From: Liolophura sinensis
Lineage: Eukaryota; Mollusca; Polyplacophora; Chitonida; Chitonidae
Assembly (NCBI RefSeq): GCF_032854445.1
Contig: NC_088296.1
Span: 2,379,246-2,443,245, forward strand
Direction: 5' to 3'
DNA length: 64,000 bases
The notes beneath the pieces are model-generated. The model did not search any database. It was not told the origin of the DNA and saw nothing but the letters and a program-made list of their open reading frames with translations. Positions 34,430-46,254 of this stretch are shown here, in pieces; within the stretch, counting starts at the first letter, position 1, and every line of letters begins with the position of its first letter. Both the position numbers and the translations under genes were made by a program.

Positions 34430-37400
34430 TAGACTAATTTGGGCTTTGCTCTCACATCATACGAGTAAACTACTTAAGACTAAGACCAGTTTTGCTCTTT
34501 GCTCTCATATCATACGAGTAAGCTACTTAAGACTTAGACCAGTTTTGCGCTTTGGTCTCACTTTATACGAGTAAGGTTCTTAAGATTAAGACCAGTTTTG
34601 CTCTTTGCTCTCACATCATACGAGTAAGGTACTTAAGACTTAGACCAATTTTGCGCTTTGGTCTCACATCATACCAGTTAACTACATAAGACTCAAACCA
34701 GTTTTGCGCTTTGCTCTTACATCATACGAGTAAACTACTTAAGACTCAAACCAGTTTTGCGCTTTGCTCTTACATCATACGAGTAAACTAATTAGGACTT
34801 AGACCAGTTTTGCGCTTTGCTCTCACATCATACGAGTAAACTACTTCAGACTTAGACCAATTTTGCGCTTTGCTCTCACTTCATACCAGTTAACTACATA
34901 ACACTTAGACCAGTTTTGCGCTTTGCTCTTACATCATACCAGTAAACCACTTAAGACTTAGACCAGTTTTGCGCTTTGCTCTCACATCATACGAGTAAAC
35001 TACTTCAGACTTAGCCCACTTTTGCGCTTTGCTCTCACATCATACGAGTAAACTACTTAAGACTTAGACCAATTTTGCGCTTTCCTCTCACATCATTTGA
35101 GTAAACTACTTAAGACTTACACCACTTTTGCGCTTTGCTCTCACATCATACGAGTAAACTACTTAAGACTTAGACCAGTGTTGCGCTTTGCTCTCACATC
35201 ATACTAGTTAACTACATAAGACTTAGACCAGTTTTGCTCTTTGCTCTCACATCATACGAGTAAACTACAAAAGACTTAGACCAGTTTTTCGCTTTGCTCT
35301 CACATCATACGAGTTACCTACCTCGGACTTAGACCAATTTTGCGCTTTGCTCTTACATCATACGAGTAAACTACTTAAGACTTAGACCAGTTTTGCTCTT
35401 TGCTCCCACATCATACAAGTAAACTAATTAGGAGTTAGACCAATTTTGCGCCTTGCTCTCACATCATACGAGTAAACTACAAAAGACTTAGACCAATTTT
35501 GCGCTTTGCTCTCACATCATACGAGTAAACTACTTAACACTTAGACCAGTTTTGCGCTTTACTCTCACATAATACGAGTAAACTACTTTAGACTTAGACC
35601 AGTTTTGCGCTTTGCTCTCATATCATACGAATAATCTACTTACGACTTAGACCAATTTTGCTCTTTGCTCTCACATCATACGAGTAAGCTACTTAAGACT
35701 TAGACCAGTTTTGCGCTTTGCTCTCATTTCATACGAGTAAGGTACTTAAGACTTAGACCAGTTTTGCGCTTTGCTATCATATCATACGAATTAACTACTT
35801 AAATCTTAGACCAATTTTGCGCTTTGCTCTCACATCATACGAGTAAACTACTTAACACTTAGACCAGTTTTGCGCTTTGCTCTCACATAATACGAGTAAA
35901 CTACTTAAGACTTAGACCAGTTTTGCGCTTTGCACTCATTTCATACGAGTAAGGTACTTAAGACTTAGACCAGTTTTGCGCTTTGCTCTCACATCATACG
36001 AGTTACCTACCTCGGACTTAGACCAATTTTGCGCTTTGCTCTTACATCATACGAGTAAACTACTTAAGACTTAGACCAGTTTTGTTCTTTGCTCTCACAT
36101 CATACAAGTAAACTAATTAAGACTTAGACCAATTTTGCGCTTTGCTCTCACATCATACGAGTAAACTACTTAAGACTTAGACCAATTTTGCGCTTTGCTC
36201 TCACATCATACGAGTAAACTACTTAAGACTTAGACCAATTTTGCGTTTTCCTCTCACATCATTTGAGTAAACTACTTAAGACTTACACCACTTTTGCGCT
36301 TTGCTCTCACATCATACGAGTAAACCACTTAAGACTTAGACCAGTTTTGCGCTTTGCTCTCACATCATACTAGTTAACTACATAAGACTTAGGCCAGTTT
36401 TGCTCTTTGCTCTCACATCATACGAGTAAACTACAAAAGACTTACACCAGTTTTGCGCTTTGCTCTCACATCATACGAGTTACCTACCTCGGACTTAGAC
36501 CAATTTTGCGCTTTGCTCTTACATCATACGAGTAAACTATCTAAGACTTAGACCAGTTTTGTTCTTTGCTCTCACATCATACAAGTAAACTAATTAAGAC
36601 TTAGACCAATTTTGCGCTTTGCTCTCACATCATACGAGTAAACTACTTAAGACTTAGACCAATTTTGCGCTTTGCTCTCACATAATACGAGTTAACTACT
36701 TTAGACTTAGACCAGTTTTGCGCTTTGCTCTCACATCATACGAATAAGCTACTTACGACTTAGACCAATTTTGCTCTTTGCTCTCACATCATACGAGTAA
36801 GCTACTTAAGACTTAGACCAGTTTTGCCCTTTGCTCTCATTTCATACGTGTAAGGTACTTAAGACTTAGACCAGTTTTGCGCTTTGCTATCACATCATGC
36901 GAATTAACTACTTAAATCTTAGACCAATTTTGCGCTTTGCTCTCACATCATACGAGTAAACTACTTAAGACGGACCAGTTTTGCGCTTTGGCTCTCACAT
37001 CATAGAGTAAACTACTTAAGACTTAGACCAGTTTTGCTCTTTGCTCTCACATCATACGAGTTAACTACATAAGGCTTAGACCAGTTTTGCGCTTTGCCCT
37101 CACATCATACGAGTAAATTACTTAAGACGGACCAGTTTTGCGCTTGCTCTCACATCATAGAGTAAACTACTTAAGACTTAGGACCAGTTTTGCTCTTTGC
37201 TCTCACATCATACGAGTTAACTACATAAGGCTTAGACCAGTTTTGCGCTTTGCTCTCACATCATACGAGTAAGCTACTTAAGACTTAGACCAGTTTTGCT
37301 CTTTGCTCTCGTATCATACGAGTTAACTACATAAGATTTAGACCAATTTTGCGCTTTGCTCTTACATCATACGAGTAAACTCCATAACACTTAGACCAAT

Positions 37401-38010
37401 TTTGCTCTTTGCTCTCACATCATACGAATAAACTACTTGAGACTTAGACCAATTTGCGCTTTGGTCTTACATCATTCGGGTAAACTACTTTACACTTACA
37501 CCAGTTTTGCCCTTTGCTCCCACATTATACGAGTAAGCTACTTAAGACTTAGACCAGTTTTGCTCTTTGCTCTCACATCATACGAGCTAACTACTTAAGA
37601 CAGACCAGTTTTGTGCTTTGCTCTCACATCATACGAGTAAACTACTTAAGACTTAGACCAATTTTGCGCTTTGCTCTCACATCATACGAGTTAACTACTT
37701 AAGACAGACCAGTTTTGCGCTTTGCTCTCACATCATATGAGTTACCTACCTCTGAACCAATTTTGCGCTTTGCTCTTACATCATACGAGTAAACTATTTA
37801 AGACTTAGACCAGTTTTGCGCTTTGCTCTCACATCATACAAGTAAACTAATTAAGACTTAGACCAATTTTGCTCTTTGCTCTCACATCATACGAGTAAAC
37901 TACTTACGACTTAGACCAATTTCGCCGCTTTGCTCTCACATCATACGAGATAACTACTTAAGACAGACCAATTTTGCGAATTGCTCTCACATCATACGAG
38001 TAGATAAGGA
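34430..38010. repeat. 53-bp satellite array with higher-order structure
   Basis: About 67 units of GACTTAGACCAGTTTTGCGC + TTTGCTCTCACATCATACGA + GTAAACTACTTAA (53 bp). Variant-marked distances are exact multiples: GAGTTACCTACCTC at 35,311, 36,000 and 36,477 (13 and 9 units apart), and CCTCTCACATCATTTGAG at 35,084 and 36,250 (22 units). The array sits between conserved duplicon flanks. The homologous place at 44,289-44,333 has one monomer-like unit. Confidence 0.97.
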
Positions 38011-38014
38011 CTCC

Positions 38015-38300
38015 CAGTTGACCCTTGTCGAGCAGTAGGCCTCAGACTAACCATATGTTTGTTCTCATCCAAGACCTTTAATGCCTAATTCCTTTTGCAC
38101 CGCTCGCCGCTTGTCCGCCTGCGCTTTCTTGTACCATCGACCGCCTATTAACCCCCTCACTTCCACGTCTTACACAGCTGTCGGATCAGATTTGTTGTAT
38201 CCATATACTTTTTGTTCAAATTTTTTTACCGATATCTGAGGGCACCGCCCCATGTTGTGGAACTGTCTGGAGACCCACAGAGGGCAGTTGTCCATACTCC
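38015..38300 (-). pseudogene. ParB-like gene central fragment B
   Basis: Minus-strand remnant of the middle of the gene: the region matching KKAQADK and GRCDEIP is recognisable, but the core motif has decayed (the Arg-Arg pair is replaced by Cys-Pro). It passes directly into block A. Confidence 0.75.
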
Positions 38301-38800
38301 ATCAGTGTCCTATGTATGTCGCAAAGGACTCGCTCTGGCTCAGCAGCCGATACTCACTTCGCAGCCTTGATAAAATGCTGCATATTTAATATTCCTTTTA
38401 GGCCATAATCTTTTTGTTGGCGTACAGTAAAGTTCCCTCTATATATGTGTACTCACATCAGCAGTTAGCTGAAGAACAATGATAATAATTAAAGACAGAA
38501 TATAACCGCTAAGTTGTCATAATTTTTTTTTCTCTGATCTGCTTTGCTCGCTGTGCTACATCCCTTTCTAATGTAACCTAACGTGTATGTCACGTTGTCC
38601 CATTTGATTAAAACTTGATACATAAAATTGTCGACAGCAGGTGTCTCATTTCTATACACCTTTGCGTCATAGGTCTAAATGTAAAGACTGAATAATAGGG
38701 AATTGCCAAGTTAACGCCAGCTGTACAGTTGAAACTATCTCGCTAAGCACAGCACAATCCTCTTCATGGAAAGCAGGGTCTACAGGGTCAGGGTTATATT
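38290..38800. repeat. duplicon block A, copy 2 (partial)
   Basis: CATCAGTGTCCTATGTATGT, CGCAAAGGACTCGCTCTGGC through AGGTCTAAATGTAAAGACTG, closest to the 48,715 copy. It stops near 38,760. Confidence 0.85.
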
Positions 38801-38870
38801 TAAGGTTTAAAACTTAAGACTTAAGGCCTCTGGTTAGGGCAATTCCTATGGAATCATTGCACGTCCATAC
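38785..38870. repeat. second copy of the array's left flank
   Basis: TATTTAAGGTTTAAAACTTA, AGACTTAAGGCCTCTGGTTA and TCATTGCACGTCCATAC repeat the sequence at about 34,300-34,385, which also occurs at 44,150. Confidence 0.7.
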
Positions 38871-39295
38871 AGATTATGGTCTAAACAATTATGATATAAC
38901 AGAGAAATTTAAGGAAGTAAGGCTGCCGTACTTACCCGAAGGGGTGATTATGGTTCTGCGTTAAACCAATGGTGAATGAACTCATGACATCATGAATTAG
39001 CCTTCCTGGTACGTTTTATTGTTTCCTCTCGTGTAGCGCGAGGAATTGAAATCAATGCGAATGTCTCCTGACAAACAGTCATGTAATTACTAATTAATAT
39101 GCTACATAAAAGCACGAGCGTATCGATGTTATGACGCTACTGAAACCAACGAGTAGTTGTTTAATAGTACAAATATGAAGGTAAAGTTGTTATGACGCTT
39201 TCATACGTACTGGGCAAAAGTTGCAACTGCCACCAAAGAGTGGTTGTTTTGATATTACAAATAGGGGAAAGTAACTTGGAAGAAATTGATTTTGA

Positions 39296-39380
39296 CTATC
39301 TGAATATTTGGACATTAATTAAGTCATCCTCATGATAATAAAGGATGAGGATGACTTAAGTCCAGATATTGAAATAGTTC
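39296..39380. repeat. foldback (inverted repeat), about 36-bp arms
   Basis: TTAAGTCATCCTCAT (39,319-39,333) and ATGAGGATGACTTAA (39,345-39,359) are perfect complements around an 11-nt loop. Outer arms CTATCTGAATATTTGGAC and GTCCAGATATTGAAATAG pair with three mismatches. It could be a short hairpin transposon remnant or a hairpin RNA. Confidence 0.75.
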
Positions 39381-41049
39381 TATTTTTCGGCTTATTATAC
39401 TTTTTAGTTCTTAGGGGGTAGGGGGAGTCGTTTTGGGAATTGGCCTAGCGATTATTGACCTAGAACGTCTTATTGGTTGACTGCTGGTATACGGGTGTCT
39501 GTTTCGATGTATCGATTCTGAAAGAATTTCTTCGGAGTTACTTTGCTTATTTATTCATGATGCTAAGCAGATCATCTATTTTGCTAGAGTATATCTTTTA
39601 CCTTATTTTCCTAAAATGGTGTTTGCTATGCGTTTAGTCATCATTTTTTTTCTCCTTCGAGGTTGGAAATCCATAATTTTAAGTGCCTCGTTGATAAATT
39701 AAAAAACTCACATGCACTGTCACAGAAAGAATCAAATTGATATATACTCCCCTAGTTTTTCTGGGCGCTTAATAAGCCTACAAATTGCCTTGACCTGCAA
39801 CTTTTCTTATTGTTCTATTCCTACAAATGTAACTTATACTATAACTATCAATCAGTTATTTATTAAGCCCCAACAATAGACTTCAATAGCGATCCTGTTA
39901 CGAGAAAACGCATTTTGACATAGACTTGGCGGGTTTCATTTTAGGTTGACCAGACGTTAGCCCACGTATATCACAGTAATTTGCCCCACCACCCCACCCC
40001 CGTACGGGGAGTGGGAGGGTGTAATTATTGTTTTCTGTATAATCGCTTCATGAGTATCACGTTAGTGCTACCGGAACCTTATTCTCACTTGAAGTCTGCC
40101 AACATTACCTTTTGTAAGGAACCCTCTGCTATAATCTTTAATCTATTATACATATCACCGAAACGTTCCCTAGGATAAACTACAAATGACTTCAGATCGG
40201 GTGACAGCCGATAACAACAGACACTGTAAGAGGGCATATCCTATCTCATTAAAGCAGACATAACATATGTCTATGACAAAATTCTGTCCTGTTTGGTTAC
40301 TGTTTATATTCTTTATCCTTAGTCGTGTATGACATACTCCAAAAGCACTTTGTGGAGGTAAAATTGGTCAGATTGCACATGTGTACTATACAAACTATCG
40401 TGTGACAGCATAGAAGAATGATATAAAAAGTTCATGGATCCGTAAACGCCCATAATACAGCCTCTTGTCAATTCCCCTCAGATTGGGTTTTATTATGTTC
40501 ACATACAACTTACATGCCCCATAAGCACCACCCGGCTTCAGCAGAAGTAGGTGAAAAACTGCCCCGATGTCCACATAACTGTTGTCATAGGGGCCGTGAA
40601 GTAACAATCACGGGTTTTAGAACTGGGTGTTTTATTTTTATTACCCTCAAAAAGTGAGGTGATGTTCTGTCAGAGTGAGCGTTTACACGTGTATCTACAG
40701 CTATTCATTCTCTGTACTTGTACCTATCGGCTGATTTAGTGAATATCAAATCAGCTAAATGTACGTAGATTTCAACTTCACCTTCTCTAGGCATAGTGTT
40801 TTTCTTTCGGTTTGAGCCGTCGGATTAATATCTATACATTCAATTAAATGCACGTCCAAGGCTAGAACTTGTTATGTAATTGTCTCAGTGAAGCTATGTA
40901 CCAATTTAACTGAGAATAACGAACCACAAATCTTCACTGTACTCTTTACAACAACGTACCAGTCGCAACTTGAGTTCTTTTCTGTTCTGAGAATGACTTT
41001 AAAGCTCTTGCAATTTATAACAGGTCTGAAGTTACTTGATAAATGCAGT

Positions 41050-41235
41050 CCTGTACACCAGCAGAAATCCGGGTCTTTGTCGAATACAATGTATAGATCA
41101 CAGAGTGTTATACCCAGAGCAGTGGCGACAATGTGATAGTTGGCAAATTATCACACATATTACCCGTGAAAGTTTGTCAGTTTACCTCAGTTAGGGTTTT
41201 ATTCCGACTATTCATGTTTGTGATTAAAGTGAGCA
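41050..41235 (+). repeat. unclassified dispersed repeat, copy 5
   Basis: CAGAGCAGTGGCGACAATGT, GATAGTTGGCAAATTATCAC and TTACCTCAGTTAGGGTTTTA match the 8,690 copy in direct orientation. Confidence 0.5.
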
Positions 41236-42639
41236 TAAATCTGATCTAGACTAATTTTGAAAGCAAACTGGTGAATCATAACTTGCTAAATTGTCACCAT
41301 TATTACATTTTGAATGAAAACACGTATATTTGGGTTACATAAAGGCACCTTGAACATATCAACCGGGTTGAAAATATGTAATTTTTCAGTATAGCTCTTA
41401 TAAAGGTGTGAGCACACACTTTTATGTTCCCACAGAATAAATTCGGGATCGGGCTTTCACTAAAGGCCTACATAATGCTAAATGCCAATAAGTATGCTCA
41501 GGCTGCGGTTCTTGGTTATTGGCTGAAGGGGAAACGCCCTTCGGCTTTGGTGATATGTACACTGTATGTAAGGAATTCCTCACTGTAGTTTGTTGGGTCC
41601 AGTTTTACAGATAAGGTCGACAAAGACGAATACTAAGTACGATCAGTCTGCCATTGACGGAGTTTGGTGTATTGGTAGACAGGTTCTTCTGTAAATCTAT
41701 ATTTACGTATGTATGAATATTTTATCGCAAGTCTGAACATAATGGACCTGCATCTAGCACCTAGGCTCTAACCACAGTCACCTAAACACGGCTTATGGAG
41801 TCGCCTAAGAGCTCGTTAAATTTCTTTTTTCTCTGGACAGGTCTTACTTCGCGGGGCATGTAAGGCTGGTTGACATAAACAGTTCTTTCCAGCACGTTGT
41901 CTAGCGCTGAACAGTCGGTCTAAACTTACACACTGTTTAATGTTACAGCCAAGCATATGTATCAGTTAAGTTGTGCAGCCCTGCTACCGAGAGTCTACAT
42001 CAGTATCACACGCCTAAATTATATCCGCGTCCATCGTTCGACCGTGAGAATAACTAGCTAGTCACGCTTCTCAAGTATAACATTTAACTCCGTAGTGCTG
42101 TTACAGAAAACATACTGAAAAGGTTTAAAACCGATCCGTATACAATTCATATGATTCAAACAAAAGTCGCACGCATAACCCAGACTGTTCACTTCCATTT
42201 ATACATTTAAACAATGACCAAACATCTTCTAAAGAATGGCGAGTTAATGAGAGTCTTTTGTGGCTAGGTTTACCATAAAGCAGATTTGTAGATATCCACC
42301 GTCGAACAGTTTTTAAAATGCCAAAGGCGCAATTGGCTTATGCGGTGACATAGACAACACTTCACTGTTTCCCCCACCGCTATACATTCTTCAATTAAAG
42401 AAACACACGCATAGTTCGAGTTCCAACCGTCGGAATAGATTCGTCATCGGTTCCGAGCTATGCTAATGACTAATCAACAGCGCTCATATACTACTAGGCC
42501 TTTCCTCCCGATTCTCCTACATGCATTTAATATTTGAGACAACCACAGCATATTTTTTTTTTGATTACGTTATTAGTTTTACTTTTCCCAAATCCCGCTG
42601 GAACGGTCTATACACGCTCTGTAACTACCCGTGGTACTT

Positions 42640-42863
42640 TTTGGCCGTCCTTTAAAGCTTCCTGGCTTTCTTCTCTACTTTTCCCAATGTGTATCGTGTA
42701 ACGTGTAACCCACGGAACCCGCTGGAGGTACTTCTACAGTGCATCTAGCACAGACAACCTAAATATTACCATATGTATCCTTATGGGATCTGTCTTCATA
42801 ATATAATAACCGCTTCTCCGTAGTGCACACATTAACAATTCCTTTTTGTGCGATTGCTTTTAA
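42640..42863. repeat. end of duplicon block A
   Basis: TTCTCTACTTTTCCCAATGT, GACAACCTAAATATTACCAT and GTCTTCATAATATAATAACC match the last 230 bp of block A at 29,340, 45,870 and 49,870. Confidence 0.8.
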
Positions 42864-43165
42864 GGGGCCTCCGTGGGCGTGGGTTGTAGCATTCCAGGAC
42901 GACGCAATGACATAGGAGCCTCTCACCTATGCGGTCTCTGTGAGTTCAAGTTCAGCATATTTATTGCAGGATTAATGCCGCGAGTACAGCAAGTAACACC
43001 ACTTTTCGTCTGTTTCGTTTTATTTGCACCGGTACTTCATATCTGAAAAGAGCTGCCTCATGTTTTGGTCGGATTAAGTTCCTCTTGTAGCACTATAGCT
43101 ATGTGACGCCGTTGTATAGCTCCGATATTCTTGAGAACGGCGAAGATGAAAAACACCAATAAAAT
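42864..43165 (+). mobile_element. SINE head plus decayed body (family 1)
   Basis: GGGGCCTCCGTGGGCGTGGG and GTCTCTGTGAGTTCAAG start the same old insertion as at 29,568. A diverged end, GATATTCTTGAGAACGGCG, lies at about 43,126. Confidence 0.7.
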
Positions 43166-43299
43166 AAGCAAATAATATAACTATATCAGTTATATAGCAG
43201 CTTCCCATACGTCTTGTTTTCAAGAAGGACCACAACGAATGACCTGCTAAACCATGCTGAGGACATATCTGTTTAATAGATTCAGTCTACGCTTTATGC

Positions 43300-43645
43300 C
43301 ACAGCTGCGGTGTTTTGACCTCAGCCAGGGATTCGGTGCTTTGACCTCAGCCAGGGATTCGGTGCTTTGACCTCAGCCAGGGATTCGGTGCTTTGATCTC
43401 AGCCAGGGCTTCGGTGTTTTGACCTCATCCAGGATTGCGGTGCTTTGATCTCAGCCAGGGCCGCGGTGTTTTGACCTCAGCCAGGACTGCGGGATTTTGA
43501 CCTCCGCCAGGGCTTCGGTGCTTTGACTTTAGCCAGAGCTGCGGTGATGTGGCTTCAGCCAGGGTTGCGGCGCTGTGACCTCAGCCAGAGCTGCGGTGCC
43601 AGGGCTGCGATGATGTGACTTCAGTCAGGGCTGCTGTGGTATGAT
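43300..43645. repeat. 26-bp minisatellite, array 1
   Basis: About 13 units of GGTGCTTTGACCTCAGCCAG + GGATTC or GGCTGC (26 bp; ATTCGG at 43,331 and 43,357). Confidence 0.9.
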
Positions 43646-43774
43646 TTCATCCATCATTTTGACACCTTGGCTATTCTTGAGTCAAAGCGAAGATAATAGT
43701 CGCTTAAAGCAGACGAGAACGCTTACTTTTTACTTCTTAATATGTTTAGGATGTGGCCTAACATGTATGGTACG

Positions 43775-44105
43775 AACATGGGAAAGATTTTCCATCCGCC
43801 TGCGGGTGGTCATGAGTTCTTTCCGCCGTAATGCAAGACACTGTCGTATGAGTGAAATAATCGTTAATACGGCGTAAATCACGAAATGAGTTAATTCTTT
43901 TGGGATGTAAGAATAGTTCTAAACTACAGTTTCCCAAAGGCCCCGGGTTGATATTTTAATTAGCCTGCTGTGGTGACGTCAGAGGTAATAGGCGTCAAAA
44001 CATCTATGTGGCGGACAGTTCGACCTGAGGGACGGTTTCCTCCCACCATAATGCTGGCTGTCGTGATATAAGTAAAAATATTCTTAATATGGCTTAAAAC
44101 GTATC
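43775..44105 (+). mobile_element. two SINE 3' pieces (family 1)
   Basis: One piece at 43,780-43,890 (CATCCGCCTGCGGGTGGTCA to ATACGGCGTAAATCACG) and one at 44,025-44,105 (CGGTTTCCTCCCACCATAAT to AATATGGCTTAAAACG). The intervening sequence is repeated at 51,120-51,260. Confidence 0.65.
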
Positions 44106-44129
44106 AAAACACGTATGCAGATTTATCTG

Positions 44130-44335
44130 TGATTAATGCATCAAGCTACAAGGAAAGATTTCATTTCAGATTTAATACTTAAGATTTCAGGCCTTTGTTC
44201 AGGCAAATCCTCTAGGATCATTGCCGGCCCGGAAGACAATTCATTGTTAGATCTGCTGTCAGTATCACTTGTGCAGCTGCTACCACCTGAGACCAACTGT
44301 GGACATTGTTCTCACACCATGCTACTATAGAAGTC
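44130..44335. repeat. array left flank with a single unexpanded monomer-like unit
   Basis: GATTTAATACTTAAGATTTC, AGGCCTTTGTTCAGGC and TTGTTAGATCTGCTGTCAGT match the left flank of the 53-bp array (34,310-34,410). Next comes one unit, GAGACCAACTGTGGACATTG + TTCTCACACCATGCTACTAT, then the right flank of the array. Confidence 0.75.
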
Positions 44336-44349
44336 ACAATATGCAAGCA

Positions 44350-44660
44350 AAAGCCTCCCAATTGACCCTGCTCGAGCAGTAGGTCTCAGACTAACCATGT
44401 GTTTGTTCTCATCCAAGACCTTTACTACCTAATTCCCTCTGAACCGCTCGTCGCTTGTCCGCCTACGCTTTTTTTTTACCATCGACCGCCTATTCGTCCC
44501 CTCAAGTACACATCCTGCCCAGTTGTCGCGTCAAATTTGTTGTCGTCCATTTACTCCCTGTTTAAAATTGCTATTTTCACCGATATCTGAGGGCACCACC
44601 ACATGGCTTGGACTGGTCTGAAGACCCACAGACGGCGGTTGTCCACAATTCACCAGTGTC
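44350..44660 (-). pseudogene. ParB-like gene central fragment C
   Basis: Minus-strand remnant. The core motif DNRRLWVFR is still readable on minus near 44,620, but the frame around it is broken and both gene ends are absent. It continues into block A. Confidence 0.75.
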
Positions 44661-46095
44661 CTATATACGTTGCAGCACGCTCGCAAAAGACTCGCTCTGC
44701 CTTACCAGCATAAACTCACTTCGTGTGAGACTCGCTTAGTCTTGCCTTGATGAAGTGCTGCATTTTTAACATTGCCTTAGGCCATAATTTTATTGGTGGG
44801 TTGTAGTAACGTTCCGTCTATATATGTGCTCTCCCATTAGCAGGTAGCTGAGGAACAATGACGATAATTAAAGACAAAATTTCACTGCTAAGGTTTGGCC
44901 ATTACCAAACTAATACAAAACTTTTGTTCTGAACTACTTTGCTCGCTGTGCTTTTTTCTTTTCCAATGTCACCTAACTACAAAGTGTATGTCACATTGCC
45001 TCACGTGATCAAACATTAAGTAAACATGAAATTGTGTCTCGTTTGTATACACACTTGCGTCATAGGTTTACATGTAAAGACTGGAAAATGCGAAACTGCA
45101 AAGTTAGCGCCAGCTCAACGATTGACGCCTTGGGTGTCTACCTCACTGTGCACTCAATCGATGTATGTATATATGTCAGTGCGTCTCTTTGTTCAGTTAC
45201 TGATTTGATTGTAATAAAACACCATGAGCAAGACGTTTTCATTCATGTGAAGGCGACCAGATTTGAAGGTTGAGGAAAACCAAAATGTCTGATGTAATGC
45301 TTTAACATTTGCCAGTTTTAAGCGATGCATTACCAATACGTCTACTTACCAAAAAAATGCATTAATTCATTTTCGATTTTTTCACCAATGTTTAAAGGTA
45401 TTCACTTAAGTGACAGCGATCAGATGTGAGGAGTGGGGAAATTTGGTATAGCCAGAAGGGAAGATATCTGTCTAAGTATCTGACAATCCTCTTCGTGGAA
45501 TGCTGCGGTGGAAACGTACGGTGCTGGGTTTAAACCTGTGTGCCGATCAAGAAATAGTTGTTTATCTAGGCGTCAAAACACTCATCCATATTCCCAAACC
45601 AACGTTCAGCACAGACTACCAAAGAACATATGTAATGTACGATATCAGGGCGACTCTAAAAGAAGCGGTTAGCTGTCAATAAGCGACTTTGTCAGCCAAA
45701 GCTAAGCGTCACTTATGTACCTAAAACTCATACAGCCCTGTAGGATAATGCAGGATACGTGTTAAACGGAGAAGTAAGACCTGCATGACAAAAGTGAAAT
45801 GAAGAAAACAATTTAACGTCATATGTACAAACTTAACAGCGTCTTTGATTGTTTCTTGTGCCATGGTCACTTATCGGTCGTCCTTTAAACGGTTACTTAC
45901 CTTTCATTCTTGTTTACATTTCACAATGTGTAAGGTGTTACCCGGGGAACAAGCTGGAGGCACTTCCCCAGCGCTTCTCGAAAGGACAACTTAAACATTA
46001 CTACAAGTACCTTTATGGAGATCTCTCTTCATAATATTATAACCGCTTTACCATGGTGAACGCATTAACAATTCCTTCTTGTACGGGTGCGTTTA
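44655..46095. repeat. duplicon block A, copy 3
   Basis: GACTCGCTCTGCCTTACCAG, GTCTATATATGTGCTCTCCC, GTTTACATGTAAAGACTGGA and ACCTTTATGGAGATCTCTCT follow the block A order over its full length. No shared coding frame. Confidence 0.85.
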
Positions 46096-46170
46096 AGGGG
46101 CCTCGCTGTGCGAGGGGTTTAGCACGCCAGTTTGACGCAATGACCTAGGGCCTTTTACCAGTGCGGTTCA
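46096..46170 (+). mobile_element. SINE head shared by duplicon copies (family 1)
   Basis: GGGGCCTCGCTGTGCGAGGG and CGCAATGACCTAGGGCC are the same insertion as at 29,568 and 42,864. It breaks off into a remnant of the 67-bp repeat. Confidence 0.7.
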
Positions 46171-46254
46171 TTATTTTATTTTCCACTATTTATCACACAT
46201 CAATTTTAGGAAAACGAATCATCTTATTAAATACGAGTGAGAGTTTTGATCGCG

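Larger units (their letters stand above)
38871..42639. other. spacer, no gene recognised
   Basis: Nearly 3.8 kb with only short frames and no recognised domain. It holds a foldback sequence (39,296-39,380), a CCCCGTACGGGG palindrome at about 39,997, and one copy of the dispersed repeat (41,050-41,235). Confidence 0.5.

Noticed and set aside
34430-38010. Second CRISPR-like array
   Set aside because: Continuous 53-bp head-to-tail monomers without spacers; a satellite.
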